Shown here one piece after another: positions 20,915 through 30,665 of a stretch of 64,000 nt of DNA. The DNA lies in assembly GCF_016774335.1 (NCBI RefSeq), contig NZ_JAETWA010000041.1:164523-228522 (forward strand), written 5' to 3'. Below the pieces are notes generated by a model that did no database searches, was not told where the DNA came from, and saw only the letters and a list, made by a program, of their open reading frames with translations. Position numbers and translations under genes: made by a program. Source of the stretch: Luteimonas saliphila (GTDB taxonomy: Bacteria > Pseudomonadota > Gammaproteobacteria > Xanthomonadales > Xanthomonadaceae). The number at the start of each line of letters is the position of its first letter. The first letter of the stretch is position 1.

Positions 20915-21748
20915 ATGAATGTTCTCCTGGTCCATGCGCATCCCGAACCCGGGTCGTTGAACGGCGCGTTGCGGGATTTCTCGATCGAACGCCTGCGCGA
21001 TGCCGGGCACGCCGTCCAGCTGTCGGACCTGTACGCGATGAACTGGAAGGCGGTGCTGGACGCCGACGACAGCACGGACAGGCAGGCCGGGGCGCGTTTC
21101 CACCCCGAACTCGATTCCAGACATGCGTTCGAGCACGGCACCCAGAGCAGGGACATCGAACTCGAGCAGGACAAGCTGCGCTGGGCCGATGCGGTGATCC
21201 TGCAGTTCCCGATGTGGTGGTTCTCGATGCCGGCGATCCTGAAGGGCTGGGTGGAACGCGTTTACGCGTACGGCTTCGGCTACGGCGTGGGCGAGCATTC
21301 CGACCGGCGCTGGGGCGACCGCTACGGCGAAGGCACGCTGGCAGGAAAGCGGGCGATGCTGGTCGTCACCGCCGGAGGTTGGGAATCCCATTACGGTCCG
21401 CGCGGCATCAACGGGCCGATGGACGATCTGCTGTTTCCCATCCAGCACGGGATCCTGTACTACCCCGGCTTCGACGTGCTGCCTCCGTTCGTGGTCTATC
21501 GGACAGGGCGGATCGACGAAGCAGGATTCGCGGCCGTCCGTGATGCGCTTGGTCGACGCCTCGACGACCTGGGGAAGACCGCGCCGATCCCGTTCCGGCC
21601 GCAGAACGCGGGCGACTACCGCATTCCGGACATGACGCTGCGCCCCGATCTCGCCGTCGATCGGGTCGGGTTCTCGATACACGTCGCGCAGGCGGCGGAT
21701 TCATCCGGCGCCTGCGGCGCGGGTCCGTCGCGCCCTACGTCAAGCTGA
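20915..21748 (+). CDS. NAD(P)H-dependent quinone/flavin oxidoreductase (flavodoxin-2 fold)
   Basis: A 277-residue FMN/FAD flavoprotein of the NQO1/MdaB/KefF group. Visible are the amino-terminal flavin loop VLLVHAHPEPGSLNGAL, the conserved W-A-D-A-V-I-LQFPMWWFSMPAILKGWVERV segment near 93-117, and VTAGGWESHYGPRGING. Such enzymes carry out two-electron reduction of quinones or nitro-compounds. It is probably controlled by the divergent LysR regulator. Its stop lies inside the 3' end of the convergent Dph6-like gene (14-base overlap). Confidence 0.88.
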   Translation: MNVLLVHAHPEPGSLNGALRDFSIERLRDAGHAVQLSDLYAMNWKAVLDADDSTDRQAGARFHPELDSRHAFEHGTQSRDIELEQDKLRWADAVILQFPMWWFSMPAILKGWVERVYAYGFGYGVGEHSDRRWGDRYGEGTLAGKRAMLVVTAGGWESHYGPRGINGPMDDLLFPIQHGILYYPGFDVLPPFVVYRTGRIDEAGFAAVRDALGRRLDDLGKTAPIPFRPQNAGDYRIPDMTLRPDLAVDRVGFSIHVAQAADSSGACGAGPSRPTSS

Positions 21749-22409
21749 AGTCGGTACAGGCGAAGCGCCCGTCGCGCAGCACGGTGTCGCCGCGGAGCAG
21801 CGCGATCGGTGCGGCGAACATCGGCCCGTCGCGGACGCAGGTGTGGAACTCGCCGTTCTCGCCGCAGGGATCGATGCCCGCCGGCAGCGCATCGAGCAGC
21901 GCCAGGTCGAATTCGCGCCCGGCGAAGCCGGCATCGAGCTGCCGCGTATCCACGCAGCACAACGTCGCGCGCAGGCCCCCTGCGATCATCTCGCGCGCGA
22001 GCTCGGCGGTGTCGCGGTCGAACAGCGGGAACAGCGGCTGCCAGCCCACGCGCGCGCAGGCCTGTTCGCGATAGGCACGGATGTCCCCGAGGAACAGGTC
22101 GCCGAAGGCGATGCTGCGCAGGGTCGGCCAGCGCGCCTGTGCTTCCTCCAATGCCCCCGCCATCGCAGCTTCGTAGACGGTGTTGTCGCAGGCGGCGGGA
22201 ATCATCGCCTCGAGCAGCGGCAGCCCCGCCGCGCTTGCCTGCGCGTGCAACACCTCGCGGCGGATCCCCTGCATCGAGGCGCGGCCATCCTCGCGCGTGA
22301 CCGTGCTCAACAGCCCCACCACCTCCACGTCGCCGCCCCGGCCCAGCACGTGCAGGCTCCAGGCCGCGTCCTTGCCGCCGCTCCAGGCGAGCAGCGCCTG
22401 CGCACGCAC
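21735..22409 (-). CDS. Dph6-like ATP-binding protein (adenine nucleotide alpha-hydrolase fold)
   Basis: A PP-loop family protein: ALLAWSGGKDAAWSLH near the start is the ATP-binding SGGKD motif. IPAACDNTVYEAAM, IAFGDLFLGDIRAYREQ and DPCGENGEFHTCVRDGPMF follow, the signature of the DUF71/Dph6 diphthine-ammonia-ligase-like family. Bacteria lack diphthamide, so the true substrate is unknown. GTG 22409 (224 residues) is chosen because upstream sequence overlaps the preceding gene and lacks similarity. It lies 10 bases after that gene's stop and overlaps the quinone reductase at its 3' end. Confidence 0.85.
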   Translation of the reverse strand: MRAQALLAWSGGKDAAWSLHVLGRGGDVEVVGLLSTVTREDGRASMQGIRREVLHAQASAAGLPLLEAMIPAACDNTVYEAAMAGALEEAQARWPTLRSIAFGDLFLGDIRAYREQACARVGWQPLFPLFDRDTAELAREMIAGGLRATLCCVDTRQLDAGFAGREFDLALLDALPAGIDPCGENGEFHTCVRDGPMFAAPIALLRGDTVLRDGRFACTDFSLT

Positions 22410-22419
22410 GACGCCGGCC

Positions 22420-22761
22420 TCAGCCTGCGGTGACGTTGCGCAGCTCCCAGGCGCTGCCGGCGAGCAGGCGCATGCGCTGCTTGAAGACACTGCCCGCGAT
22501 CGCGGTCTCGACGGTCAGGTCGATGTGCAGGTCGTGCTGTTCGCCGTGCACCCGCGTCGCCGGGTCGACCGCCCCCAGCGCCGGATCCACCGCATCCGGA
22601 TCCTCCTGCGTCGCGCGCCAGCGCTGGAACAGCGCATCGCTGCGCAGGGCGGCCTGCAGTTCCTCCGCCAGCCCTTCCGCGCCCTTCGAGCGGAACGCGA
22701 ATTCGCCGTTGGCGCCGAGCTTGTCGGGTTCGGGCAGGCGGATGTGGTAGCGGATGGCCAT
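22420..22761 (-). CDS. Small protein of unknown function upstream of the Dph6-like gene
   Basis: A 113-residue protein (MAIRYHIRLPEPDKLGANGEFAF...) with no signal peptide or membrane segment. The visible pattern is amphipathic beta strands (HDLHIDLTVETA), a helix (EGLAEELQAALRSDALFQRWRA), and an end LLAGSAWELRNVTAG. No family is recognised. Tight spacing to the Dph6-like gene indicates co-transcription. Confidence 0.7.
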   Translation of the reverse strand: MAIRYHIRLPEPDKLGANGEFAFRSKGAEGLAEELQAALRSDALFQRWRATQEDPDAVDPALGAVDPATRVHGEQHDLHIDLTVETAIAGSVFKQRMRLLAGSAWELRNVTAG

Positions 22762-22820
22762 GGCGTCTCGTTGCGATGGGAAGGCTGCAGGCTAGCAGCC
22801 GGCGGTGTCGACGCCGCGTG

Positions 22821-23762
22821 TCAGCCGAACTCGTGCGGATCCGCGGCGAAGCCGACGCACACCGCGCCCTTGCCGACGTTGACCATGCCGGTCAGGCTCA
22901 TCACGCTCTCGAAGACCTCGATGTTGCGGTCTGTGCAGGCTGCGCGCAGCGCCTCGTAGCCCGGCATCGCGCGCATCTCGTCCAGCTCGCCGCCGTAGCA
23001 CAGGCACAGCGTGGGCGTCAGCAATCCGGCCGACACGCGCCGCGCGGCGAACTCGAACAGCGCCCGCACCGCCGGATCGAAGCCCTTGAGCTTCGCCACC
23101 GGCCCGGTGTCGCCGCGCCAGCCGCGCAGCACCGGCTTGATGTCGAGCGCGGTGCCGAGCGCGGCGCTGAACAGGCTGACGCTGCGGTCGCCCTTGTGCC
23201 GGGCGCGATTGCGGATGTAGTACAGGTCGCGCGGCACCAGGTAGCCGTAGGTGTGCAGCGCGAGGTTTTCCAGGCGCGCGCGGATGCGGCCGGGGCCGTC
23301 GCCGGCCGCGCGCAGGCGCACCGCCTCCACCGGCAGCACGCCCTGCGCCGAGAACAGGTTCTGGGTATCGATCACGCGCAGCGCGAACGGGGTGTTGTGG
23401 CCGGCGGCCGCACGCACCGGCCTGTAGTCGTTGAGGATGGCATAGCTGGCCTGCTGCGCGTTCTCGAAGATCTGGCTGCGCGTCTTCGTCACGGTGATGC
23501 AGAACACGTGGTCGTAGTCGACCACCAGGCGCTGCAGGAACAGGTCGCGGATCTGCTCGACGCCGAAGGGAATGGTCTCGGCGCTGGCGCCGCGTTCGGC
23601 GATGTGCGAATGCAGGAAGGCGAGGGTGTCGGCCTCGTCGCGATAGTCGACCCGCAACTCGTCGCCGATCCGGACCGAGATCGGCAGGATCTCGATGTCG
23701 TTCGAGGCCAGAAAACCGGGCGGCAGGTCGCACGCCGAGTCGACCACGATACCGATGCGCAT
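22821..23762 (-). CDS. DegV-family fatty-acid-binding protein
   Basis: A 313-residue EDD/DegV-fold protein. The amino end RIGIVVDSACDLPPGFLASNDIEILPI is diagnostic and corresponds to the fatty-acid-binding domain. ITVTKTRSQIFENAQQA, VIDTQNLFSAQGVL and a YLVPRDLYYIRNRARHKG segment follow in family order. In Firmicutes such proteins (FakB) present fatty acids to a kinase; here no FakA is visible, so the role is open. ATG 23762 is used in preference to the in-frame ATG four codons upstream, because MRIGIVVDS is the usual start. Confidence 0.85.
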   Translation of the reverse strand: MRIGIVVDSACDLPPGFLASNDIEILPISVRIGDELRVDYRDEADTLAFLHSHIAERGASAETIPFGVEQIRDLFLQRLVVDYDHVFCITVTKTRSQIFENAQQASYAILNDYRPVRAAAGHNTPFALRVIDTQNLFSAQGVLPVEAVRLRAAGDGPGRIRARLENLALHTYGYLVPRDLYYIRNRARHKGDRSVSLFSAALGTALDIKPVLRGWRGDTGPVAKLKGFDPAVRALFEFAARRVSAGLLTPTLCLCYGGELDEMRAMPGYEALRAACTDRNIEVFESVMSLTGMVNVGKGAVCVGFAADPHEFG

Positions 23763-23921
23763 GCGTCCTCCCACGGCCGGCCACGGCCACCCTGCCTGCG
23801 CGCGATTGTCGCAGGGGTGGCCTGAAGGACGGAGAAAGCCCGGTGGCGCCGACGGACCGGCCCCGCGCCGCGAGGGGAGGGGCTCCCGAGGATTCGTGCC
23901 GCCGGTCGGGGCGGCGCGTTC

Positions 23922-25222
23922 TCAGTCGACCCTGGCGGGATACGCGCGCGGCAGGGCGCCGCCTTCGGCCGAGGGCTCCGGGCGCAGGTAGCGGTCGCGC
24001 AGTTCGGTCTGGCGCGAGCGCATCGGGATCGCGCGGCCGCCCAGCCAGACCTGGCGCGCGGTGTGGGCGACATCGAGCGGGTCGCCGGTCCACAGCACCA
24101 GGTCGGCGCTGCGGCCCACCGCGATCGTGCCGAGCCGGTCGCCGACGCCGAACGCCTGCGCCGGTACCCGGGTCAGTCCGGCCAGCCCGTCTTCCCAGGG
24201 CAGGCCGTTGGCGACCGCGTTGCCGGCCAGCTGGCGCACCTTGCGCGCGTTGTGCGAGGCATCGCCAGACTGGGTGAAGCCCACCTGCACGCCCGCCGCG
24301 CGCAACCGCGCCGCGTTTTCCAGGGTGGCGCCGAGGCGGTCGAAATTCCCCGGCAGGTTGACCAGCGGATCGACGAACACCGGCACGTCCGCGGCGGCGA
24401 GCTCGGAGGCGAGCTTCCACGCCTCGGCGCCACCGGAAATGGCGATCTTCAGCGAGTGCCTGCGCGACCAGCGCAACAGCTGGCGGATGTCCGCGGCGCG
24501 GTCGATCTCGACCACGATGCGGCCATCGCCATCCAGGTAGCGCTTGAGCGTGGCCCGACCGGCCGGCGTCAGCAGCGCGAAACCGGAGTCGCCGGACAGG
24601 CGCCCGCGGGCCTCGTCGACCATCTGGTCGAGCAGCATCCACTGCCCTGCGCGCGAGGAACCGCTGAGGTTCGACGCGCCGGCGCCGAGCGAGACGAACA
24701 GCAGCTTCGGCCCGGCCGGGTCCGGGCTGCCGTCCAGGCGCACCACCGCGCCCTGGCCGCCGATGATCGAGCCGCCGGCCGTGCTGCCGGCGCTGAGCAG
24801 GGTGAAGCCGATGCCTTCCACCCGCGCGACCGGCAGCAGGATCGATTCGGGGTTGTAGGCCAGGGTGACGTCGAACTCGGGCCGGACCGTCATGTCCTTG
24901 GCGTTCTCGCCCAGTGCCAGCGACGCATCCCGCGTCGACGCCTCGCCCGAGACTTCCTCGATGCCGATGCCGGTGATGCCGCCGAACAACGCCGGCGTCA
25001 GCGGCTGACCGCCGGCATCGACCACCTGCGCCGAGCCCGCGGCCAGGCCGCTGCCGATCGCGGCGATGCGCCCGCCCTGCACCAGCACGTCTGTGCCCTG
25101 CAGGGTGCCGCGTTCGGTCGCGGTATGGACGGTGGCGTTGCGGATCAGCACGTCCTGGGCGGATGCGGCCGGCGCGGCGATCGCGCAGGCCAGCGGCAGC
25201 GCGAACAGCACGGCGAGGCGGT

Positions 25223-25226
<4 letters not shown>
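23922..25226 (-). CDS. Exported amidohydrolase-like protein lacking the metal ligands
   Basis: A 434-residue protein with signal peptide MNRLAVLFALPLACAIAAPAASA and the overall sequence course of the neighbouring amidohydrolase (VLIRNATVHTATERG.LQGTDVLVQGGRIAAIGSGL to ADLVLWTGDPLDVAHTARQVWLGG). The metal sites are gone: the expected H-x-H is GGITGIGIEEVSG, HIHC becomes VVEIDR, HHGVEAY becomes SGGAEAW, and HSDSDEG becomes TQSGDAS. It is therefore probably not hydrolytic and may be a structural partner or binding subunit. Its ATG overlaps the upstream gene's TGA (ATGA, 25223-25226), implying stoichiometric expression. Confidence 0.85.
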
Positions 25227-26608
<1,382 letters not shown>

Positions 26609-26714
26609 GCTGGGGTCCCCGGGAGAATCGGCCGACGGTAGCGGCTCGCGCGCTGCGCGCCAAGCCGCCAAAGGTCATGGTGCGTGACAGAATGCCGCAA
26701 AAAAGGAGGCGGGC

Positions 26715-27491
26715 ATGAAAGACAAGCAGGACATCGTCGGCAACTGGCTGCCGCGCTACACCGGCGTGCCGCTCGACGGCTTCGGCGAACACATCCTGCT
26801 GACCAATTTCGGCGGCTACCTCGGGCATTTCAGCCGGCTCACCGGCGCGCAGGTGGTGGGCATCGACCGGCCGATGCCGAGCGCCACCTCCGACGGCATC
26901 ACCATGATCAACTTCGGCATGGGCAGCCCGAACGCGGCGACCATGATGGACCTGCTCTCGGCGATCGCGCCCAGGGCGGTGCTGTTCCTGGGCAAGGCCG
27001 GTGGCCTCAAGCGCAAGAACCAGCTCGGCGACCTGGTGCTGCCGATCGCGGCGATCCGCGGCGAGGGCACCTCCAACGACTATCTGCCGCCCGAGGTGCC
27101 GGCGCTGCCGGCGTTCGCGCTGCAGCGCGCGGTCTCGACCATGATCCGCGACCTCGGCCACGACTACTGGACCGGCACCGTGTTCACCACCAACCGCCGG
27201 GTGTGGGAACACGACGATGCGTTCAAGAAGCGGCTGCGCGCGATGCGCTGCATGGCGATCGACATGGAGACCGCGACCATCTTCGCAGCCGGCTTCGCCA
27301 ACCGCATCCCGTCGGGCGCGCTGCTGCTGGTGAGCGACCAGCCGATGGTCCCGGAAGGGGTCAAGACCGAGGCTTCGGACGCGCACGTCAGCGCCGAGTT
27401 CGTCGAGCGCCACATCCAGATCGGGATCGAGGCCTTGCGCCTGATCCGCCGCCACGGCAAGTCGGTCCGGCACCTGCGGTTCGACGAATAG
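26715..27491 (+). CDS. amn: AMP nucleosidase (short form)
   Basis: A 258-residue enzyme of the nucleoside-phosphorylase/nucleosidase fold, matching the short AMP nucleosidase type and not the roughly 480-residue E. coli Amn. It would cleave AMP to adenine and ribose-5-phosphate. Features: TNFGGYLGHFSRLTGA, MINFGMGSPNAATMMDLL, LFLGKAGGLKRKNQLGDLVLP and the catalytic/nucleoside site CMAIDMETATIFAAG, followed by LLLVSDQPMVPEGVKT. A strong AAAAAAGGAGG ribosome site precedes the ATG. It diverges from the amidohydrolase pair. Confidence 0.88.
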   Translation: MKDKQDIVGNWLPRYTGVPLDGFGEHILLTNFGGYLGHFSRLTGAQVVGIDRPMPSATSDGITMINFGMGSPNAATMMDLLSAIAPRAVLFLGKAGGLKRKNQLGDLVLPIAAIRGEGTSNDYLPPEVPALPAFALQRAVSTMIRDLGHDYWTGTVFTTNRRVWEHDDAFKKRLRAMRCMAIDMETATIFAAGFANRIPSGALLLVSDQPMVPEGVKTEASDAHVSAEFVERHIQIGIEALRLIRRHGKSVRHLRFDE

Positions 27492-27530
27492 CCTGCGCGT
27501 GTCCTGCCCGAAATTCCGAGGAGAACGAGA

Positions 27531-27941
27531 GTGGCGATCCAGACCTATCGGGGCAGCTGCCATTGCGGCGCCGTGGCGTTCGAGGTCGACCTCGACCTGG
27601 CCGAGGGTGGCTGCAAGTGCAACTGCTCGATGTGCCGCAAGGCCCGCAGTTGGTCCGTCCGGGTCCGGCCCGACGCGTTCCGCCCGCTGGGGAACCCGGG
27701 GGCGACGACCGACTACACGCGCAACGGCGTGGTGCATTGGCCGTTCTGCAGCACTTGCGGGGTAAGACCGTACTATCGCAGCGACGTACCCGAGACGGGC
27801 GGGCCCTTCGTCTCGGTGCAGCTGGCATGCCTGGACGGAGTCGACGACGCGTTGCTGGCGGCGTCTCCGGTACGATTCCTGGATGGGCGCCACGACGACT
27901 GGTCGAATCCGCCATCGGCGGCCGAGCAGACGTTCCTGTAA
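27531..27941 (+). CDS. GFA-family zinc protein (glutathione-dependent formaldehyde-activating-like)
   Basis: A 136-residue protein with start GTG 27531 after GAGGAGAACGAGA. It has the GFA/Mss4-like zinc motifs: SCHCGAVAFEV near residue 9, CKCNCSMCRKA near 28-38 and FCSTCGVRPYYRS near 72. The family is named for Gfa of Paracoccus, but most members have no proven role in formaldehyde chemistry, and this gene is not in the frm operon. Its stop is followed at once by REP elements. Confidence 0.85.
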   Translation: MAIQTYRGSCHCGAVAFEVDLDLAEGGCKCNCSMCRKARSWSVRVRPDAFRPLGNPGATTDYTRNGVVHWPFCSTCGVRPYYRSDVPETGGPFVSVQLACLDGVDDALLAASPVRFLDGRHDDWSNPPSAAEQTFL

Positions 27942-27944
27942 CCC

Positions 27945-28082
27945 GTAGCCCGGGTAAGCGAAGCGCACCCGGGGATCGGACGTCGGCGCTCCAGGCACTG
28001 TCCCGAATGCGGCCTGCGGCCTTATCCGGGCTACGCCTCCGACCCGGACACGTAGCCCGGGCAAGCGAAGCGCCCCCGGGGA
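27945..28082. repeat. REP cluster of the GTAGCCCGGG family (three copies)
   Basis: Two rightward copies begin GTAGCCCGGG at 27945 and 28052 and end with a GCACCCGGGGA-type tail. One inverted copy (CCTTATCCGGGCTAC) ends at 28034. They share the consensus of the repeats flanking the RAYT gene at 49041-49541 and lie between the GFA and DUF924 genes. Confidence 0.85.
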
Positions 28083-28156
28083 TTGCCCCCCGGAGATCGT
28101 CGCACGCCCCGGAACGCCGTGGCGCGTATCCCGCCGGTCGCCGCTATCATCACCGC

Positions 28157-28702
28157 ATGGACGATATGAACGACATCCGGCAGGTCATCGGCTTCTGGCG
28201 CGAAGCCGGTTACGACAGGTGGTTCAACGGTGGCGGGGCGTTCGACGGGCAGTGCCGAGAACGCTTCCTCGACGCGCACTTCGCCGCCGCGCGGCGCGAG
28301 CACGAGGACTGGATGGACAGCGGCGACGGCGCGCTGGCGCTGCTGATCCTGCTCGACCAGATCCCGCGCAACGTGTTCCGCGGCAGTGCGCACGCGTTCG
28401 CGACCGATCCGCTGGCGCTGCACTACGCCCGCCGCACGGTCGACGCCGGGCTCGATGCCCAGGTCGATGCCGGGCTGCGCGCCTTCGTCTACATGCCGTT
28501 CGAGCATTCCGAAGCGCTCGGCGACCAGCACCGCGCGGTCGCGCTGTTCGATGCGCTGGGCGACGCCGGCTACGCGAAGTACGCGCGTGCGCACCTGGAG
28601 GTCATCGAGCGCTTCGGCCGCTTTCCGCACCGCAATCGCGTGCTGGGCCGGACCAACACGCCGGAGGAACAGGCCTGGCTGGATGAGGGCGGCGGGTTCT
28701 GA
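28157..28702 (+). CDS. DUF924 family protein
   Basis: A 181-residue alpha-helical protein with the DUF924 signatures FWREAGYDRWFNGGGAFDGQCRERF near the start, LLILLDQIPRNVFRGSAHAFATDPLAL near 54-80 and YMPFEHSEALGDQHRAV near 112. The family has a TPR-like fold and no established function. A TATCAT hexamer at 28145-28150 ends 6 bases before the ATG, which would give a leaderless or nearly leaderless transcript. MNDIRQV at 28166 is an alternative start. Confidence 0.88.
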   Translation: MDDMNDIRQVIGFWREAGYDRWFNGGGAFDGQCRERFLDAHFAAARREHEDWMDSGDGALALLILLDQIPRNVFRGSAHAFATDPLALHYARRTVDAGLDAQVDAGLRAFVYMPFEHSEALGDQHRAVALFDALGDAGYAKYARAHLEVIERFGRFPHRNRVLGRTNTPEEQAWLDEGGGF

Positions 28703-28760
28703 GGCGCAGCGCCCTTGGCGAAACCGCATGCGGTTTCGATGGGCACGAGATGAGGGTGTG

Positions 28761-28854
28761 GGTCGCGGCTGAAGCCGCTCCTACGGTCGAGATTGCGCGG
28801 GGGCGCCTTCAGGCGCGAATTCCCGCCTCCGTAGGAGCGCCTTCAGGCGCGACC
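28761..28854. repeat. REP group of the GTAGGAGC family
   Basis: Between DUF924 and grxD (convergent) lies a leftward copy (GGCTGAAGCCGCTCCTAC, to 28784), a partial rightward copy lacking its GTAG head near 28798-28819, and a full rightward copy starting at 28831. The opposing arms can form a stem between the two convergent 3' ends. Confidence 0.8.
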
Positions 28855-28868
28855 TGTCCGCACGGCGA

Positions 28869-29795
28869 TCAATACTCCGGGATCGAAGCATCCACTGTGC
28901 GCGACCACGCCACGATCCCGCCCTCGACGTTGTGCACGCTGCGGAAGCCCAGCGCCTGGAACTCCTCGGCGGCGTGGCCGCTACGGGTGCCGCCGTGGCA
29001 CAGGAAGGCGATCGCAGTGTCCTTGGGCAAGGCCTCGATCGCGGCGCGGCCGTCGTCGAAGGTGCGGAACGGCACCGGGACCGAGGCGATCGCGCGCTCT
29101 TCCGGCGGACGCACGTCGACCAGCAGCAGCTCACCGGCGCGGATCTTCGCGTCGGCCTCCGCCGGGGAGATCCGCGACACCGGCCTGGGCGCGTTCGGGT
29201 TGTCGATCACCAGGCCCTTGCCGCGCATGTCGTCGGCGAAGTCGATGGTCAACCCGTCCGCGCGGCGCGCGCCGGCAAGGTCGAACTGCACGCGCACGCC
29301 CTCGACGTCGACGGCCACGGCGTCGGCATCGGCCGGGGCGAGGTTGAGGCGGGTGCGGAACGCGCGGTCGATGTCCACCTGCACCGCGACTTCGCCACCG
29401 GCATCGTCGATCGCCTGGCGCAGCATCTGCAGCGCGGCCGGGGTGATCGTGATCGACGGCGGCGTGCGGTCCGGCGCCGGCAGGCCGAGCGCGGTGTGCA
29501 GCTCGCCGCTGTTGACCATCTGCCCGATGATGTCGCTGCCGCCGACAAGGTCGCCGTCGACGTACAGCTGCGGGATCGTCGGCCAGTCGCCGTAGGCCTT
29601 GATGCCCTCGCGGATCTCGGGATCGGCCAGCACGTTCACGTGGGTGAATTCCGCGCCCAGCGATTCCAGCGCCGACACCGCCTTGGCCGAGAAACCGCAC
29701 TGCGGCGCGGACGGATCGCCCTTCATGAACAGCACGGCGCGGTTGGCCTGCAGCAGCGCATCGATGCGGGCGCGCACGGCGGGGTCGAGGGACAT
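28869..29795 (-). CDS. grxD: Monothiol glutaredoxin fused to A-type-like and rhodanese domains
   Basis: A 308-residue three-domain protein. Residues 1-105 are a Grx4/Grx5-type monothiol glutaredoxin (CGFS with Cys33, WPTIPQLYVDGDLVGGSDI), an iron-sulfur cluster carrier that uses glutathione as ligand. Residues ~112-205 resemble an IscA/HesB A-type carrier (ITPAALQMLRQAI...GLTIDFADDMRGKGLVIDNPNA) but contain no cysteine, so this part cannot bind a cluster in the usual way. Residues ~210-308 are a rhodanese domain with LCHGGTRSG (Cys266). The architecture suggests coupling of sulfur transfer to cluster handling. The symbol refers to the first domain. Confidence 0.88.
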   Translation of the reverse strand: MSLDPAVRARIDALLQANRAVLFMKGDPSAPQCGFSAKAVSALESLGAEFTHVNVLADPEIREGIKAYGDWPTIPQLYVDGDLVGGSDIIGQMVNSGELHTALGLPAPDRTPPSITITPAALQMLRQAIDDAGGEVAVQVDIDRAFRTRLNLAPADADAVAVDVEGVRVQFDLAGARRADGLTIDFADDMRGKGLVIDNPNAPRPVSRISPAEADAKIRAGELLLVDVRPPEERAIASVPVPFRTFDDGRAAIEALPKDTAIAFLCHGGTRSGHAAEEFQALGFRSVHNVEGGIVAWSRTVDASIPEY

Positions 29796-29894
29796 GGCGG
29801 AATCCTTGGCGCGGGGCCGACCATGGTAACGCGATCGCGCGGGAGGCGGCCGCAACACGGCGTTGCATGGGGCGCAGGGTGGCATCATCCGCGC

Positions 29895-30665
29895 ATGAAT
29901 ATCCCGCACCGCCCGCCGCGCCACCCGCATGCCTGGCTGCCCCTGCTGCTGCTCTCGCAGTTGCTGGTGGCCTGGGCGTGGTGGCGCTGGGGCTGGCCGG
30001 TGGGGCTGACGCTGATGCTCGCCTCGCACGCGGTCTGCCTGTGGGGCGTGCTGGCGCCCAACGTGGCGTTGTACGGGCCGGTGCTGTCGCGGCTGCCCAC
30101 CGCCGAGCGGCGCGTCTGGCTGACGATCGACGACGGTCCCTCCGGCGACACTGCGGCGATCCTCGACCTGCTCGATGCGCATGGCGCGAAGGCCACCTTC
30201 TTCCTGGTCGGCGAACGCGCCGCGGCGCGGCCCGACCTGGTGGGCGAGATCGTCGCGCGCGGCCATGGCATCGGCAACCACAGCCTGACCCATCCGCAGG
30301 CGCGGTTCTGGGCGCTGGGCCCGCGGCGGATGCGCGTCGAGATCGAAGGCTGCCAGCAGGCGCTGGCGGCGATCACGGGCGCTGCGCCGCGCTGGTTCCG
30401 CGCCGTGGTGGGGCATGCCAATCCGTTCGTGTCGGTGCCGCTGCACGAGGCCGGCCTGGCGCGCGTGGGCTGGAGCGCGCGTGGGTTCGATGCGCTCGAC
30501 GGCGATGTCGAACGCGTGCTCGGCAAGATCGAACGCGATCTCGCGCCCGGCGCGATCGTGTTGCTGCACGAGGGCGCGGCGCATGGGCGCAATGTGGAGA
30601 TGCTCGCGCAGCTGCTGCAGCGGCTGGACGCACGCGGCTACCGGGCCGTGCTGCCCGACATGTAG
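29895..30665 (+). CDS. Membrane-anchored polysaccharide deacetylase (NodB homology)
   Basis: A 256-residue protein with two amino-terminal hydrophobic segments (about 13-30 and 33-58), then a carbohydrate esterase 4 domain. Motif 1 is TIDDGP (Asp79, Asp80) and motif 2 is GNHSLTHP (His129, His133). It would de-N-acetylate or de-O-acetylate an envelope glycan using a divalent metal; the substrate is unknown. The stop codon TAG at 30663-30665 is part of the first REP element of the following array. Confidence 0.87.
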   Translation: MNIPHRPPRHPHAWLPLLLLSQLLVAWAWWRWGWPVGLTLMLASHAVCLWGVLAPNVALYGPVLSRLPTAERRVWLTIDDGPSGDTAAILDLLDAHGAKATFFLVGERAAARPDLVGEIVARGHGIGNHSLTHPQARFWALGPRRMRVEIEGCQQALAAITGAAPRWFRAVVGHANPFVSVPLHEAGLARVGWSARGFDALDGDVERVLGKIERDLAPGAIVLLHEGAAHGRNVEMLAQLLQRLDARGYRAVLPDM

